A stretch of DNA of 64,000 bases from assembly GCF_018325905.1 (NCBI RefSeq), contig NZ_AP021901.1:248001-312000 (forward strand), read 5' to 3'. Numbering within the stretch: position 1 is the first letter of the stretch; every line of letters starts with the position of its first letter. The notes beneath the pieces were generated by a model that was given only the letters and a program-made list of their open reading frames with translations, had not been told where the DNA came from and did not search any database. The stretch is from Pseudomonas sp. St316 (GTDB lineage: Bacteria; Pseudomonadota; Gammaproteobacteria; Pseudomonadales; Pseudomonadaceae). The position numbers were made by a program, and so were the translations under genes. Positions 43,594 to 56,700 of this stretch are shown here, one piece after another.

Positions 43594-43984
43594 CCGAGTA
43601 CATATCCATTGCTGCGGTAACGGCTGCTTAGGGTTCCGCCCTTACGGCGGCTCACTTTTTTTCAAACGCCAAAAAAAGTAAGCAAAAAAGGCTTGCCCCA
43701 CCACTCGGTGCCTCGCTTAGGCTCGGCATGCCCGAACGAAGGCATTGCTCCGTGGGCCGCCGCGAAGGGCCCTCCATGGCCCAGCGCGGCTATCCCGGCA
43801 TCCATGCCGGGATGCCCACTCCACAATGCCTGCGTTCGGCCAGCGTGGTTAACGGGGCCCCAAGATCAAAAGCTCGCGAGGCGGCCTTATAGCCGACCTG
43901 GTTCTTCCGGTCGTACACCAGCCAGACTTGTTTGAGCAGGACCTGTGGGAGCAAAGCTTGCTCGCGAGGCGGCCTGACAGCCGA
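43594..43984. repeat. Long dispersed repeat, copy 2 (about 390 bp)
   Basis: Second copy of the 16676-17050 element, beginning CCGAGTACATATCCATT. It keeps the palindrome ATCCCGGCATCCATGCCGGG and the stem ACTTTTTTT (43654-43662) / AAAAAAAGT (43671-43679), which replaces ACTTTCG/CGAAAGT of copy 1. It ends in a REP arm (43945-43975). Confidence 0.75.
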
Positions 43985-43994
43985 TCTGGCTCAT

Positions 43995-44086
43995 TGTGGG
44001 AGCGAGCTTGCTCGCGAAGGCGGCGGCACATTCAGCATTGATGCAAACAGACCCACCGCCATCGCGAGCAAGCTCGGCTCCCACAG
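43995..44086. repeat. REPIN
   Basis: Two inverted GTGGGAGCGAG arms after the long repeat; the second arm carries one extra G (GCTCGGCTCCCAC). Confidence 0.8.
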
Positions 44087-44129
44087 GGATCGGCGGTGGA
44101 CACTGATCTTGTAAACTACCAAAAACCTA

Positions 44130-44155
44130 TGTGGGAGCGAGCTTGCTCGCGATAG
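44130..44155. repeat. Single REP arm
   Basis: GTGGGAGCGAGCTTGCTCGC with no close partner. Confidence 0.7.
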
Positions 44156-44180
44156 CGTCCGCCCAGACAACCCAAAACCA

Positions 44181-44208
44181 GTGGCGAGGGGATAAATCCC
44201 CTCGCCAC
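44181..44208. repeat. Perfect 13-bp palindrome, GTGGCGAGGGGAT family
   Basis: GTGGCGAGGGGAT and its reverse complement around AA. It lies after the stop of the minus-strand gene at 44237-44575. A damaged copy is at 30760-30787. Confidence 0.75.
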
Positions 44209-44236
44209 AGGGGTCTGTACTCTGCCTGGAATGAGG

Positions 44237-44575
44237 CTAGATCAACCCTTTCTCATCATCGTCGATCAGCCGGCTCAACCCGCCCAATGCTTCCCGGGCC
44301 TGGGTACGATCCATCAGTTTGGCCTGGGCCGCTGGTGGCAGGTCGGTGACGCGGATGACGCCTTTGCTGGTCAGCACCTGGATCAAGTCATCGAGTACCC
44401 GGATCATCTCCAAGTCGCTCTGCTTGAGCTGCTTGAGGCTGTTTTCCACTGCCTGGTTGGCGAACCAGTCCTGGATCTCGTGGTTGTCGGCCGGCAAGGT
44501 TTCGGTGGCCTCGGCGTAAGCGGTGGCTTCTACGCGCACCAGCAGGCCTTGTGCATCGCGTTGCACATAAAACAT
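44237..44575 (-). CDS. Conserved protein often labelled tryptophan-synthase-beta-like
   Basis: A 112-residue soluble protein starting MFYVQRDAQGLLVRVEATAY, with a coiled segment ADNHEIQDWFANQAVENSLKQLKQSDLEMIRVLDDLIQVL and a C-terminal LSRLIDDDEKGLI. In Pseudomonas genomes such proteins carry the product name tryptophan synthase subunit beta like, but they lack the PLP enzyme core and are far too short; function is unknown. It sits between lapD and lapA on the lapA strand. Confidence 0.7.
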   Translation of the reverse strand: MFYVQRDAQGLLVRVEATAYAEATETLPADNHEIQDWFANQAVENSLKQLKQSDLEMIRVLDDLIQVLTSKGVIRVTDLPPAAQAKLMDRTQAREALGGLSRLIDDDEKGLI

Positions 44576-44683
44576 CGGGCATCCCTCGTGTATGAAGCGG
44601 CGTCATGCTGGGCAGCATAGGCCAACTGTGGGGAGTATGGAGGGTGGAGACGAAATCGTCATCCTGGGAGCAGCCATGCACGA

Positions 44684-44701
44684 CCGCCCTGTGAAGGGCG
44701 G
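44684..44701 (-). terminator. Hairpin just after lapA
   Basis: CCGCCCT-GTGA-AGGGCGG, a perfect 7-bp stem ending about 15 bases beyond the lapA stop. There is no T-run after it, so an intrinsic terminator is uncertain. Confidence 0.35.
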
Positions 44702-44715
44702 CCGTGAGGGCCCGA

Positions 44716-47700
44716 TCAGCTGTTGTTGTGATCGACCTTGATGGTCGGATCGCTGCCGGCGATCAACGAGTTCAGGTTCACGTTCGACCAGTTGTTGCCT
44801 TCGAGCTTGATCGTCACGTCCGGGGTCGCGGCTGCACCGTTGGTGGTGTTGAACTGGCCGGACGTGCTGACCTGCAGCGACGACACGCCATCGACCGTGC
44901 TGATTTTCAGGAAGTGGTCAATGGTGCTGCCCGTTTCCCCCTGCAACAGATCCCGCAGGTCGATCCGGTCACCTTCACCGGCGTTGAAGTTCTTGATCAC
45001 GTCGTTGCCGGTGTCGCCAGACTTCCAGACAAAGGTATCGCCGCCCAGGCCGCCGATCAGGGTGTCATTGCCCTGGCCACCGATCAGTGTGTCGTTACCC
45101 GTGCCACCCAGCAGGATGTCATTACCCTTGCCGCCATTGAGCGTGTCGTTGCCGCCCTGGCCGAAAATGATGTCATTGCCAGCGCCGCCCAGCAGGGTGT
45201 CATTGCCATCGTGGGCACCGGACACATCGAACGCGGTGTAGTGCTCGGTGATGTACTGGTGCACGTTGCTGGTGGTGACCTTGCTGACGTCCACGCCGCT
45301 CTGTTGGGCGACGAAGGCCTGGATGGCCTGGTAGCCCTCGCCGGCAACGCCGTTGAAGCTCACCAGGTCGCCGAACAGGATGTCGTTGCCGTCGCCGCCG
45401 TTGACCGTGTCGGAGCCCGGCAGGGTCGCTTCGGTGTGGCCGATGATCGAGTTGGCCAGGTTGTTCGGGTCGATGTTGGTCTGCGGTGTCGAGTCCGAGT
45501 CGTAGGGCTTGAGGTCGTTCAGGGTCACGTCGTTGTTCAGGCCGATGGCCTCGACGGTACTCAGGCCCTTGAGCAGCGTGAAGCTGTCGGTCGAGCCCGC
45601 TGCCGAATCGACATAGTTCCAGTAGTCGCCATAACCGGTACCGCCCTGGTTCGACAATTCAAAGGTGCCATTGCCCTCGGCATGCACCGTGCCCACATAG
45701 CTGTCCTTCCAGCCCTTTCCGCTTTTGGTCGACAGGTACATCTCGCCGTTTTCGTAGATGGTGTACTTGTGCGTGCTGTCGATCGTCTGGGTGTAGTACT
45801 TGCCGACGCTGTAATTGGCCGCGCTCAAGACGTCATCGAGCTTGACGCTACCGTAAAGCGTCGGATTGACCTGTTCGCCGGTCTGGTAGTAAGTCGGCTT
45901 GCCGTCGGTAATGAAATACGTCAGGTTTTTCGCCCCGGTATTGCTCAGGGCGTTGGTGCTGTTGAAGAAGTTCGCCGTGGTCTTGAACACGTCTTCGTAG
46001 TTGGTACCGCCACCGGACACCATCGAGTCGAGCACGCCCTTGAGCAGGGTCAAGGCGTCCGGGTTGTTGAGGTTGACCGAGACCGACTTGTTCACCTGGC
46101 TGTCGAAGTCCGCCAGGAAGATGTTCACCGTGCCGGCGTTGCTGCCCATGCTCTGCTTGAGGGTGTTGAACACCGAGGTCAGCGAGGCCTTGGCCGCGGC
46201 GATGGACGAGTCGCTCATGCTGCCGGAGCTGTCGACCATGAAGGCGATGTTGTAGTTGACCCCCGGCACCACGGTCAGCCCACCGATGTCGGCGACCACG
46301 ATATCGTTGCCGTCGGTGCCGGTGATGTTGTCACTGCCCGCTGTGGCGGTGATGGCGTTATAGGTCGTCGGGTACACGGTGACCGGGATCTGCGCCGTGC
46401 TCGTGGCCGAGCCGCCGAGGGCTTCGGTGGAGGTCGACGTCACGGTCAGGTTGAAGTGGCCGTTGTAGTAGGTCGGAGGGGTCAGGGACAGGCTGCCCAG
46501 GTTCCAGCCGGTGACCGAGGCTTCGCCGTTGCTGCCCACGGTCGCGGTATGGCCCGCGCCGTCGCTCAGTACGCTGCCTTCCGGGATGCCGCCAATCTTC
46601 ACGCTCAGGCTTTCGGAGCCGTCGGTGTCGGTCAGGGCGGTGGTGATCTTCGACAGGTTGACGCTGGTGCCTTCGGCGCCTTCGTTGAGCTTGAAGCCGT
46701 CGTAGTAGCCTTCACCGTTGGTGCCGTGCAGGTCGGAGACGGTCACGCCAGCATTCGCCAGGTCGGTCACGCCGGTATAGAGCGGCACGCCGGCACCGTT
46801 CAGGTCGACTGGCGTGCTGCCGTTGACCGACAGGTTCACGTCGTAGCTGCCCGGGCCGGTCTGATTGTGATGGTAGATGTCCAGGGTGTAGTAGCCGCTG
46901 GTGGTCGGCGTGAACGAACCGTTCAACTGGCCGCCCGCTCCCCAAGTGGTCGCCGCGGCGGTTTTGCCGCCGATGGTGACCAGCAGGCTGTCGTCACCGG
47001 TACCACTGAAGGTGTAGGTCTTGCCGGCTTCGAGGAAAATCAGACCCGAGGTTTTCGACGCGGTGCCCGGGTTGACGTTGCTGTCGGACTGCACGTTGGT
47101 CACGTTGCTGCTGCTGTTCGGCGTGCCGGCGGCATCGATCACCGACTTGAGCGTGCCGGACGGCGCGCCGCTGCCATCGGTGCCCAGGCCCGACAGGCCG
47201 GTCCAGACTTCCTTGATCAAACCGGTGGAGGTCACGTTGTTGCCGGCCACGTTGAGGCTCGGTGCGTCGGCGACTGGCGTGATGTCGATCTTCACGGTGC
47301 TGGTATTGCCCAGCGCTTGGCCGTCGGTTGGCTGGAAGCTGATTTGCGCGTAATCGGCCTTTTGATCGCCCACGCCGGCCGGGTTGCCGTTGGCACCGGA
47401 CTCGTTGGCATCGGGGGTGAAGCGTACCTTGCCGGCGTCGATGTCAGCCTTGGTGAAGATCTGGTTGTTGGCCACGTCCTTCCAGGTCGAGCCGTCCAAG
47501 TACTGCAACTTGCCGTCACCCGGCAGCCCGGTGATTTTTACACCCTGGCTGGCGGCGGCGCTGTCCACATCGCTGATGCCGAAGGTCGACCAGCCGAGAA
47601 CCAGCGAAGTGTCCTCAGTACCGGTTACCGCGCCACCGGTGGCCACCGGCGCATCGTTGACCCCGACCACGTTCGCGGTGGTGGTGGCGGTGTTGGAATA

Positions 47701-50700
47701 GCTGGTGCCGTCGGTCACCGTCACCGTGATGATGCGCGGTACGGTGCTCGGATCTTCGTTGTTGTTGATGAAGCTGATGTTCTTGATCTGTTGCATGTAG
47801 TCGGCCAGCGTCGCATTGCCCGACAGCGTCAGGACGACCTTGCCGTCGGTGCTGTTGGCGTTGATGCTGATGCCGTTGACGCTGTTGCCCAGGTTCAGCG
47901 CATCGCCAGGCTGACGGTTGGTCAGCACGATGGTGGCGCCGGTCAGCATGGTGCTGTCCGGGTCGGTGATTTTCAGGTCGGTGTCGGCGATGGACACGCC
48001 TGGGCCGGTGGTGCCTTCGGTGAAGGTCACCTGGTAATCGGCGCCGGTCTTGCCACTGGAGTTGTTGGCGTCCAGATCGAGTACTGGCGGTGCATCGTTG
48101 TCGATGATCGAGGTACTGACGCTGCCGTTGGTGCCGCTGACCGCCAGGTGCTCGAAGTTGCCACCGGTGGCCGAGTCGATCTTGACCACGAAGTTTTCGG
48201 TGCCTTCGGTGATCTTGTCGTCCAGCGTTGCCACGTTGAAGGTGGCGCTGGTGGCGTTGGCCGGGATCTTCACGGTGTAGACACCGGTGAAGTCCGTGCC
48301 ATCGGCGGCGGTGCCGCTGTAGACGATCTTGAGCGTCACCTCGGTATGCGCCGGGTTCGTCAGGCTGACGGTATAGGTGGCCGCCTGGCCTTCGGTGACC
48401 GACGTGCTGCCGGTGATGCTGACGGTGGTGTTGTCGACAGTGTCGCCCACGGCCGTCGACGCGCCGGTCTTATCGACAGCGATGGCTTCGAGGTTGCCGC
48501 CGGATGCCGATTTTATCGACTCGGTGACGGACGGCGCACCGGTGTAGACATCGTTGCCGACGGCGACATCCAGCACGCCTGAGCTTGCGCCGGCGGCGAT
48601 GGTGATGGTTTTGCCGCTGTCGAGGGTGACGGTGACCGGACCGTTCTGCGCGGTGACGGGTTTGCCGTCGACACCGGTCAGCGTCGCGGTGTAGGTGATG
48701 GTGCCGTTTTCGTTCACGGTCGGTGTGGCGGTCAAGGTCACGGTAGTGGTGTCGTTGACATCGCTGACGATGGTGCTGGCCGGCGCCGTGTTGGGTGCGA
48801 TGGCTTCGAGGTTGCCGCCGGATGCCGATTTTATCGACTCGGTGACCGTGGTTGGGCCTTGGTACACGTCGTTACCCACAGCAACATCGAGCACGCCTGA
48901 GCTTGCGCCTGCTGCGATGGTGATGGTTTTGCCGCTGTCCAAGGTCACGGTGACCGGACCGTTCTGCGCGGTGACGGGTTTGCCGTCGACACCGGTCAGG
49001 GTCGCGGTGTAGGTGATCGTGCCGTTTTCGTTCACGGTCGGCGTGGCGGTCAAGGTCACGGTAGTGGTGTCGTTGACGTCGCTGACGATGGTGCTCACCG
49101 GAGCCGTGTTCGGTGCGATGGCTTCGAGGTTGCCGCCGGATGCATCTTTGATCGACTCGGTGACCGTGGTTGGGCCTTGGTACACGTCGTTGCCGACGGC
49201 GACATCCAGCACGCCTGAGCTTGCGCCTGCTGCGATGGTGATGGTTTTGCCGCTGTCCAGGGTCACGGTGACCGGACCGTTCTGCGCGGTGACGGGTTTG
49301 CCGTCGGCACCGGTCAGCGTCGCGGTGTAGGTGATCGTGCCGTTTTCGTTCACGGTCGGCGTGGCGGTCAAGGTCACGGTAGTGGTGTCGTTGACGTCGC
49401 TGACGATGGTGCTGACCGGAGCTGTGTTTGGCGCGATGGCTTCAAGGTTGCCACCGGATGCCGATTTTATCGACTCGGTGACCGTGGTTGGGCCTTGGTA
49501 CACGTCGTTGCCGACGGCGACATCCAGCACGCCTGAGCTTGCACCCGCGGCGATGGTGATGGTCTTGCCGCTGTCCAAGGTCACGGTGACCGGACCGTTC
49601 TGCGCGGTGACGGGTTTGCCGTCGGCACCGGTCAGGGTCGCGGTGTAGGTGATCGTGCCGTTTTCGTTCACGGTCGGCGTGGCGGTCAACGTCACGGTAG
49701 TGGTGTCGTTGACGTCGCTGACGATGGTGCTGACCGGAGCCGTGTTCGGTGCGATGGCTTCCAGATTTCCGCCCGTGGCGGTACTGATGCTTTCGGTGAC
49801 GGTGGTCGGGCCTTGGTAAACATCGTTACCCACAGCGACATCGAGCACGCCTGAGCTTGCGCCTGCTGCGATGGTGATGGTTTTGCCGCTGTCCAGGGTC
49901 ACGGTGACCGGACCGTTCTGTGCGGTGACGGGTTTGCCGTCGGCACCGGTCAGGGTGGCGGTGTAGGTAATGGTGCCGTTTTCATTTACGGTCGGTGTGG
50001 CGGTCAAGGTCACGGTAGTGGTGTCGTTGACGTCGCTGACGATGGTGCTCACCGGAGCCGTGTTCGGTGCGATGGCTTCGAGGTTGCCGCCGGATGCCGA
50101 TTTGATCGACTCGGTGACCGTGGTTGGGCCTTGGTACACATCGTTACCGACGGCGACATCCAACACGCCTGAGCTTGCACCCGCGGCGATGGTGATGGTC
50201 TTGCCACTGTCCAGGGTCACGGTGACCGGACCGTTCTGCGCGGTGACGGGTTTGCCGTCGGCACCGGTCAGGGTCGCGGTGTAGGTGATCGTGCCGTTTT
50301 CGTTCACGGTCGGCGTGGCGGTCAAGGTCACGGTAGTGGTGTCGTTGACGTCGCTGACGATGGTGCTGACCGGCGAGGTGTTTGGCGCGATGGCTTCAAG
50401 GTTGCCACCGGATGCCGAGGCAATCGACTCGGTGACGGTGGTCGGGCCTTGGTAAACATCGTTACCCACAGCGACATCGAGCACACCGGAGCTTGCGCCT
50501 GCTGCGATGGTGATGGTCTTGCCGCTGTCGAGCGTGACGGTCACAGGACCGTTCTGCGCGGTGACTGGATTGCCATTGGCGTCGGTCAGGGTGGCGGTGT
50601 AGGTGATGGTGCCGTTTTCATTCACGGTCGGTGTGGCAGTCAGCGTCACGGTAGTGGTGTCGTTGACGTCGCTGACCACGGTGCTGACCGGGGCTGTGTT

Positions 50701-53700
50701 TGGCGCGATGGCTTCCAGGTTGCCGCCAGTGGCAGTGCTGATGCTTTCGGTGACCGTGGTCGGCCCTTGGTAAACGTCGTTGCCAACGGCCACATCCAAC
50801 ACACCGGAGCTTGCGCCGGCAGCAATGGTGATGGTCTTGCCGCTGTCGAGGGTGACGGTCACAGGACCATTTTGCGCGGTGACTGGATTGCCGTTGGCAT
50901 CGGTCAGGGTCGCGGTGTAGGTGATCGTGCCGTTTTCATTCACGGTTGGTGTGGCGGTCAACGTCACGGTGGTGGTGTCGTTGACATCGCTGACAATGGT
51001 GCTGACCGGCGCGGTGTTTGGCGCGATGGCCTCAAGGTTGCCACCGGATGCATCTTTGATCGACTCGGTAACGGTGGTCGGCCCTTGGTACACGTCGTTA
51101 CCCACAGCGACATCGAGCACACCGGAGCTTGCGCCTGCTGCGATGGTGATGGTCTTGCCGCTGTCGAGCGTGACGGTCACAGGACCGTTCTGCGCGGTGA
51201 CCGGGTTGCCATTGGTATCGGTCAGCGTCGCGGTGTAAGTGATCGTGCCGTTTTCGTTCACGGTCGGTGTGGCAGTCAACGTCACGGTAGTGGTGTCGTT
51301 GACGTCGCTGACGATGGTGCTGACCGGGGCGGTGTTCGGTGCAATGGCTTCGAGGTTGCCACCGGAAGCCGAAGCGATCGACTCGGTGACCGTCGTCGGG
51401 CCTTGGTACACGTCGTTACCCACAGCGACATCGAGCACACCGGAGCTTGCGCCTGCTGCGATGGTGATGGTCTTGCCGCTGTCGAGCGTGACGGTCACAG
51501 GACCGTTCTGCGCGGTGACTGGATTGCCATTGGCGTCGGTCAGGGTGGCGGTGTAGGTGATGGTGCCGTTTTCATTCACGGTCGGTGTGGCAGTCAGCGT
51601 CACGGTAGTGGTGTCGTTGACGTCGCTGACCACGGTGCTGACCGGGGCTGTGTTTGGCGCGATGGCTTCCAGGTTGCCGCCAGTGGCAGTGCTGATGCTT
51701 TCGGTGACCGTGGTCGGCCCTTGGTAAACGTCGTTGCCAACGGCCACATCCAACACACCGGAGCTTGCGCCCGCAGCAATGGTGATGGTCTTGCCGCTGT
51801 CGAGCGTGACGGTCACAGGACCATTTTGCGCGGTGACTGGATTGCCGTTGGCGTCGGTCAGGGTGGCGGTGTAGGTAATGGTGCCGTTTTCATTCACGGT
51901 CGGTGTGGCAGTCAGCGTCACGGTAGTGGTGTCGTTGACGTCGCTGACCACGGTGCTGACTGGCGTGGTGTTGGGTGCGATGGCTTCCAAGTTACCGCCA
52001 GTGGCAGTACTGATGCTTTCGGTGACCGTGGTCGGCCCTTGGTAAACGTCGTTGCCGACGGCCACATCCAACACACCGGAGCTTGCGCCTGCTGCGATGG
52101 TGATGGTTTTGCCGCTGTCCAGGGTCACAGTCACCGGACCATTTTGCGCCGTGACTGGATTGCCGTTGGCATCGGTCAAGGTCGCGGTGTAAGTAATGGT
52201 GCCGTTTTCATTCGCGGTTGGTGTGGCGGTCAACGTCACTGAGGTGGTGTCGTTGATATCGCTGACCACGGTGCTCACTGGAGCAGTGTTCGGTGCGATA
52301 GCTTCCAAGTTCCCGCCAGTGGCAGTACTGATGCTTTCGGTGACCGTGGTCGGCCCTTGGTAAACGTCGTTGCCTACGGCCACATCCAACACACCGGAGC
52401 TTGCGCCCGCAGCAATGGTGATGGTCTTGCCGCTGTCGAGGGTGACGGTCACAGGACCATTTTGCGCGGTGACTGGATTGCCGTTGGCATCGGTCAGGGT
52501 CGCGGTGTAGGTGATCGTGCCGTTTTCATTCACGGTTGGTGTGGCGGTCAACGTCACGGTGGTGGTGTCGTTGACATCGCTGACAATGGTGCTGACCGGC
52601 GCGGTGTTTGGCGCGATGGCCTCAAGGTTGCCACCGGATGCATCTTTGATCGACTCGGTAACGGTGGTCGGCCCTTGGTACACGTCGTTACCCACAGCGA
52701 CATCGAGCACGCCTGAGCTTGCGCCCGCAGCGATGGTGATCGTTTTGCCGCTGTCCAAGGTAACCGTCACAGGACCATTTTGCGCGGTGACTGGATTGCC
52801 GTTGGCATCGGTCAAGGTCGCGGTGTAAGTAATGGTGCCGTTTTCATTCACGGTCGGCGTAGCGGTCAACGTCACCGTGGTGGTGTCGTTGACATCGCTG
52901 ACGATGGTGCTGACCGGGGCGGTGTTTGGTGCGATGGCTTCCAAGTTACCGCCCGTGGCGGTACTGATGCTTTCGGTGACCGTGGTTGGGCCTTGGTACA
53001 CGTCGTTGCCAACGGCTACGTCCAGCACACCCGAACTTGCACCGGCGGCGATGGTGATGGTTTTGCCGCTGTCGAGCGTGACGGTCACAGGACCGTTCTG
53101 CGCGGTAACCGGGTTGCCGTTGGCATCGGTCAGGGTCGCGGTATAGGTGATCGTGCCGTTTTCGTTCACGGTCGGCGTAGCGGTCAACGTCACCGTGGTG
53201 GTGTCGTTGACATCGCTGACGATGGTGCTGACCGGGGCGGTGTTTGGTGCGATAGCTTCCAAGTTCCCGCCCGTGGCAGTACTGATGCTTTCGGTGACCG
53301 TGGTCGGCCCTTGGTAAACGTCGTTGCCGACGGCCACATCCAACACACCGGAGCTTGCGCCCGCCGCGATGGTGATGGTTTTGCCGCTATCGAGCGTGAC
53401 AGTCACCGGACCATTTTGCGCGGTAACCGGGTTGCCGTTGGCATCGGTCAAGGTCGCGGTGTAAGTGATCGTGCCGTTTTCATTTACGGTCGGTGTCGCG
53501 GTCAACGTCACTGAGGTGGTGTCGTTGACATCGCTGACGATGGTGCTCACCGGAGCCGTGTTCGGTGCGATGGCTTCCAAGTTACCGCCCGTGGCAGTAC
53601 TGATGCTTTCGGTGACCGTGGTCGGCCCTTGGTAAACGTCGTTGCCGACGGCCACATCGAGCACGCCTGAGCTTGCGCCCGCAGCGATGGTGATCGTTTT

Positions 53701-56700
53701 GCCGCTGTCCAAGGTAACCGTCACAGGACCATTTTGCGCGGTGACCGGGTTGCCATTGGCGTCGGTCAGGGTGGCGGTATAGGTGATCGTGCCGTTTTCA
53801 TTCACGGTCGGTGTGGCAGTCAACGTCACGGTAGTGGTGTCGTTGACGTCGCTGACCACGGTGCTGACTGGCGTGGTGTTGGGTGCGATAGCTTCCAAGT
53901 TCCCGCCCGTGGCAGTACTGATGCTTTCGGTGACCGTGGTCGGCCCTTGGTAAACGTCGTTGCCGACGGCCACATCCAACACACCGGAGCTTGCGCCCGC
54001 CGCGATGGTGATGGTTTTGCCGCTATCGAGCGTGACAGTCACCGGACCATTTTGCGCGGTAACCGGGTTGCCGTTGGCATCGGTCAAGGTCGCGGTGTAG
54101 GTGATCGTGCCGTTTTCATTCACGGTCGGTGTGGCAGTCAACGTCACGGTAGTGGTGTCGTTGACGTCGCTGACCACGGTGCTGACTGGCGTGGTGTTGG
54201 GTGCGATAGCTTCCAAGTTCCCGCCCGTGGCAGTACTGATGCTTTCGGTGACCGTGGTCGGCCCTTGGTAAACGTCGTTGCCGACGGCCACATCCAACAC
54301 ACCGGAGCTTGCGCCCGCCGCGATGGTGATGGTTTTGCCGCTATCGAGCGTGACAGTCACCGGACCATTTTGCGCGGTAACCGGGTTGCCGTTGGCATCG
54401 GTCAAGGTCGCGGTGTAGGTGATCGTGCCGTTTTCATTTACGGTCGGTGTGGCGGTCAACGTCACGGTAGTGGTGTCGTTGATGTCGCTGACGATGGTGT
54501 TGACCGGGGCGGTGTTGGGTGCGATGGCTTCAAGGTTGCCACCGGATGCCGAGGCAATCGACTCGGTGACCGTGGTTGGGCCTTGGTACACGTCGTTGCC
54601 CACAGCGACATCCAGCACGCCGGAGCTTGCGCCTGCGGCGATGGTGATCGTTTTGCCGCTGTCGAGCGTGACGGTCACAGGACCGTTCTGCGCGGTAACC
54701 GGGTTGCCATTGGCATCGGTCAGGGTCGCGGTGTAGGTGATGGTGCCGTTTTCATTCACGGTTGGTGTGGCGGTCAACGTCACGGTGGTGGTGTCGTTGA
54801 CGTCGCTGACCACGGTGCTGACCGGGGCGGTGTTTGGTGCGATGGCTTCCAAGTTACCGCCCGTGGCGGTACTGATGCTTTCGGTAACGGTGGTCGGACC
54901 TTGGTACACGTCGTTGCCCACAGCGACATCGAGCACGCCGGAGCTTGCGCCCGCAGCGATGGTGATCGTTTTGCCGCTGTCCAGGGTCACAGTCACCGGA
55001 CCATTTTGCGCGGTGACCGGGTTGCCATTGGCGTCGGTCAGGGTCGCGGTGTAAGTGATCGTGCCGTTTTCATTCACGGTCGGTGTGGCAGTCAGCGTCA
55101 CGGTGGTGGTGTCGTTGACGTCGCTGACCACGGTGCTGACCGGGGCGGTGTTTGGTGCGATGGCTTCCAAGTTACCGCCCGTGGCGGTACTGATGCTTTC
55201 GGTAACGGTGGTCGGACCTTGGTACACGTCGTTGCCGACGGCAACATCGAGCACACCGGAGCTTGCGCCTGCTGCGATGGTGATGGTCTTGCCGCTGTCG
55301 AGCGTGACGGTCACAGGACCATTTTGCGCGGTGACTGGATTGCCGTTGGCGTCGGTCAGGGTGGCGGTGTAGGTAATGGTGCCGTTTTCATTTACGGTCG
55401 GCGTGGCGGTCAAGGTCACCGTGGTGGTGTCGTTGACATCGCTGACGATGGTGCTCACCGGGGCGGTGTTCGGTGCAATGGCTTCGAGGTTGCCACCGGA
55501 AGCCGAAGCGATCGACTCGGTGACCGTCGTCGGGCCTTGGTAAACATCGTTACCCACAGCGACATCGAGCACACCGGAGCTTGCGCCTGCTGCGATGGTG
55601 ATGGTCTTGCCGCTGTCGAGCGTGACGGTCACAGGACCGTTCTGCGCGGTAACCGGGTTGCCGTTGGCATCGGTCAGGGTCGCGGTGTAGGTGATCGTGC
55701 CGTTTTCGTTCACGGTCGGCGTAGCGGTCAACGTCACCGTGGTGGTGTCGTTGACATCGCTGACGATGGTGCTGACCGGGGCGGTGTTCGGTGCAATGGC
55801 TTCGAGGTTGCCACCGGAAGCCGAAGCGATCGACTCGGTGACCGTGGTCGGCCCTTGGTAAACGTCGTTGCCGACGGCCACATCCAACACACCGGAGCTT
55901 GCGCCCGCAGCAATGGTGATGGTTTTGCCGCTATCGAGCGTGACGGTGACCGGGCCGTTCTGCGCGGTGACCGGGTTGCCATTGGCATCGGTCAGCGTCG
56001 CGGTGTAAGTGATCGTGCCGTTTTCGTTCACGGTCGGTGTGGCGGTCAACGTCACGGTAGTGGTGTCGTTGATGTCGCTGACGATGGTGTTGACCGGGGC
56101 GGTGTTGGGTGCGATGGCTTCAAGGTTGCCACCGGATGCCGAGGCAATCGACTCGGTGACCGTGGTTGGACCTTGGTACACGTCGTTGCCCACAGCGACA
56201 TCGAGCACGCCCGAGCTTGCGCCTGCGGCGATGGTGATCGTTTTGCCGCTGTCGAGCGTAACGGTCACAGGACCATTTTGCGCGGTGACCGGGTTGCCAT
56301 TGGCATCGGTCAGCGTCGCGGTGTAAGTGATGGTGCCGTTTTCATTCACGGTCGGTGTGGCAGTCAGCGTCACGGTAGTGGTGTCGTTGACGTCGCTGAC
56401 GATGGTGCTGACCGGAGCTGTGTTTGGCGCGATGGCTTCAAGGTTGCCACCGGATGCCGAGGCAATCGACTCGGTCACGGTGGTTGGGCCTTGGTATACG
56501 TCGTTACCCACAGCAACATCGAGCACACCCGAGCTTGCGCCCGCAGCGATGGTGATCGTTTTGCCGCTGTCGAGCGTGACGGTCACAGGACCGTTCTGCG
56601 CGGTGACCGGGTTGCCGTTGGCGTCGGTCAAGGTAGCGGTGTAGGTGATCGTGCCGTTTTCGTTCACGGTTGGTGTGGCGGTCAACGTCACGTTGGTGGT

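Noticed and set aside
44704..48582. A 1292-codon plus-strand frame opposite the lapA C terminus
   Set aside because: The minus strand has clear RTX, vWA and Calx-beta motifs there, so the plus frame is a shadow of high-GC codon use.
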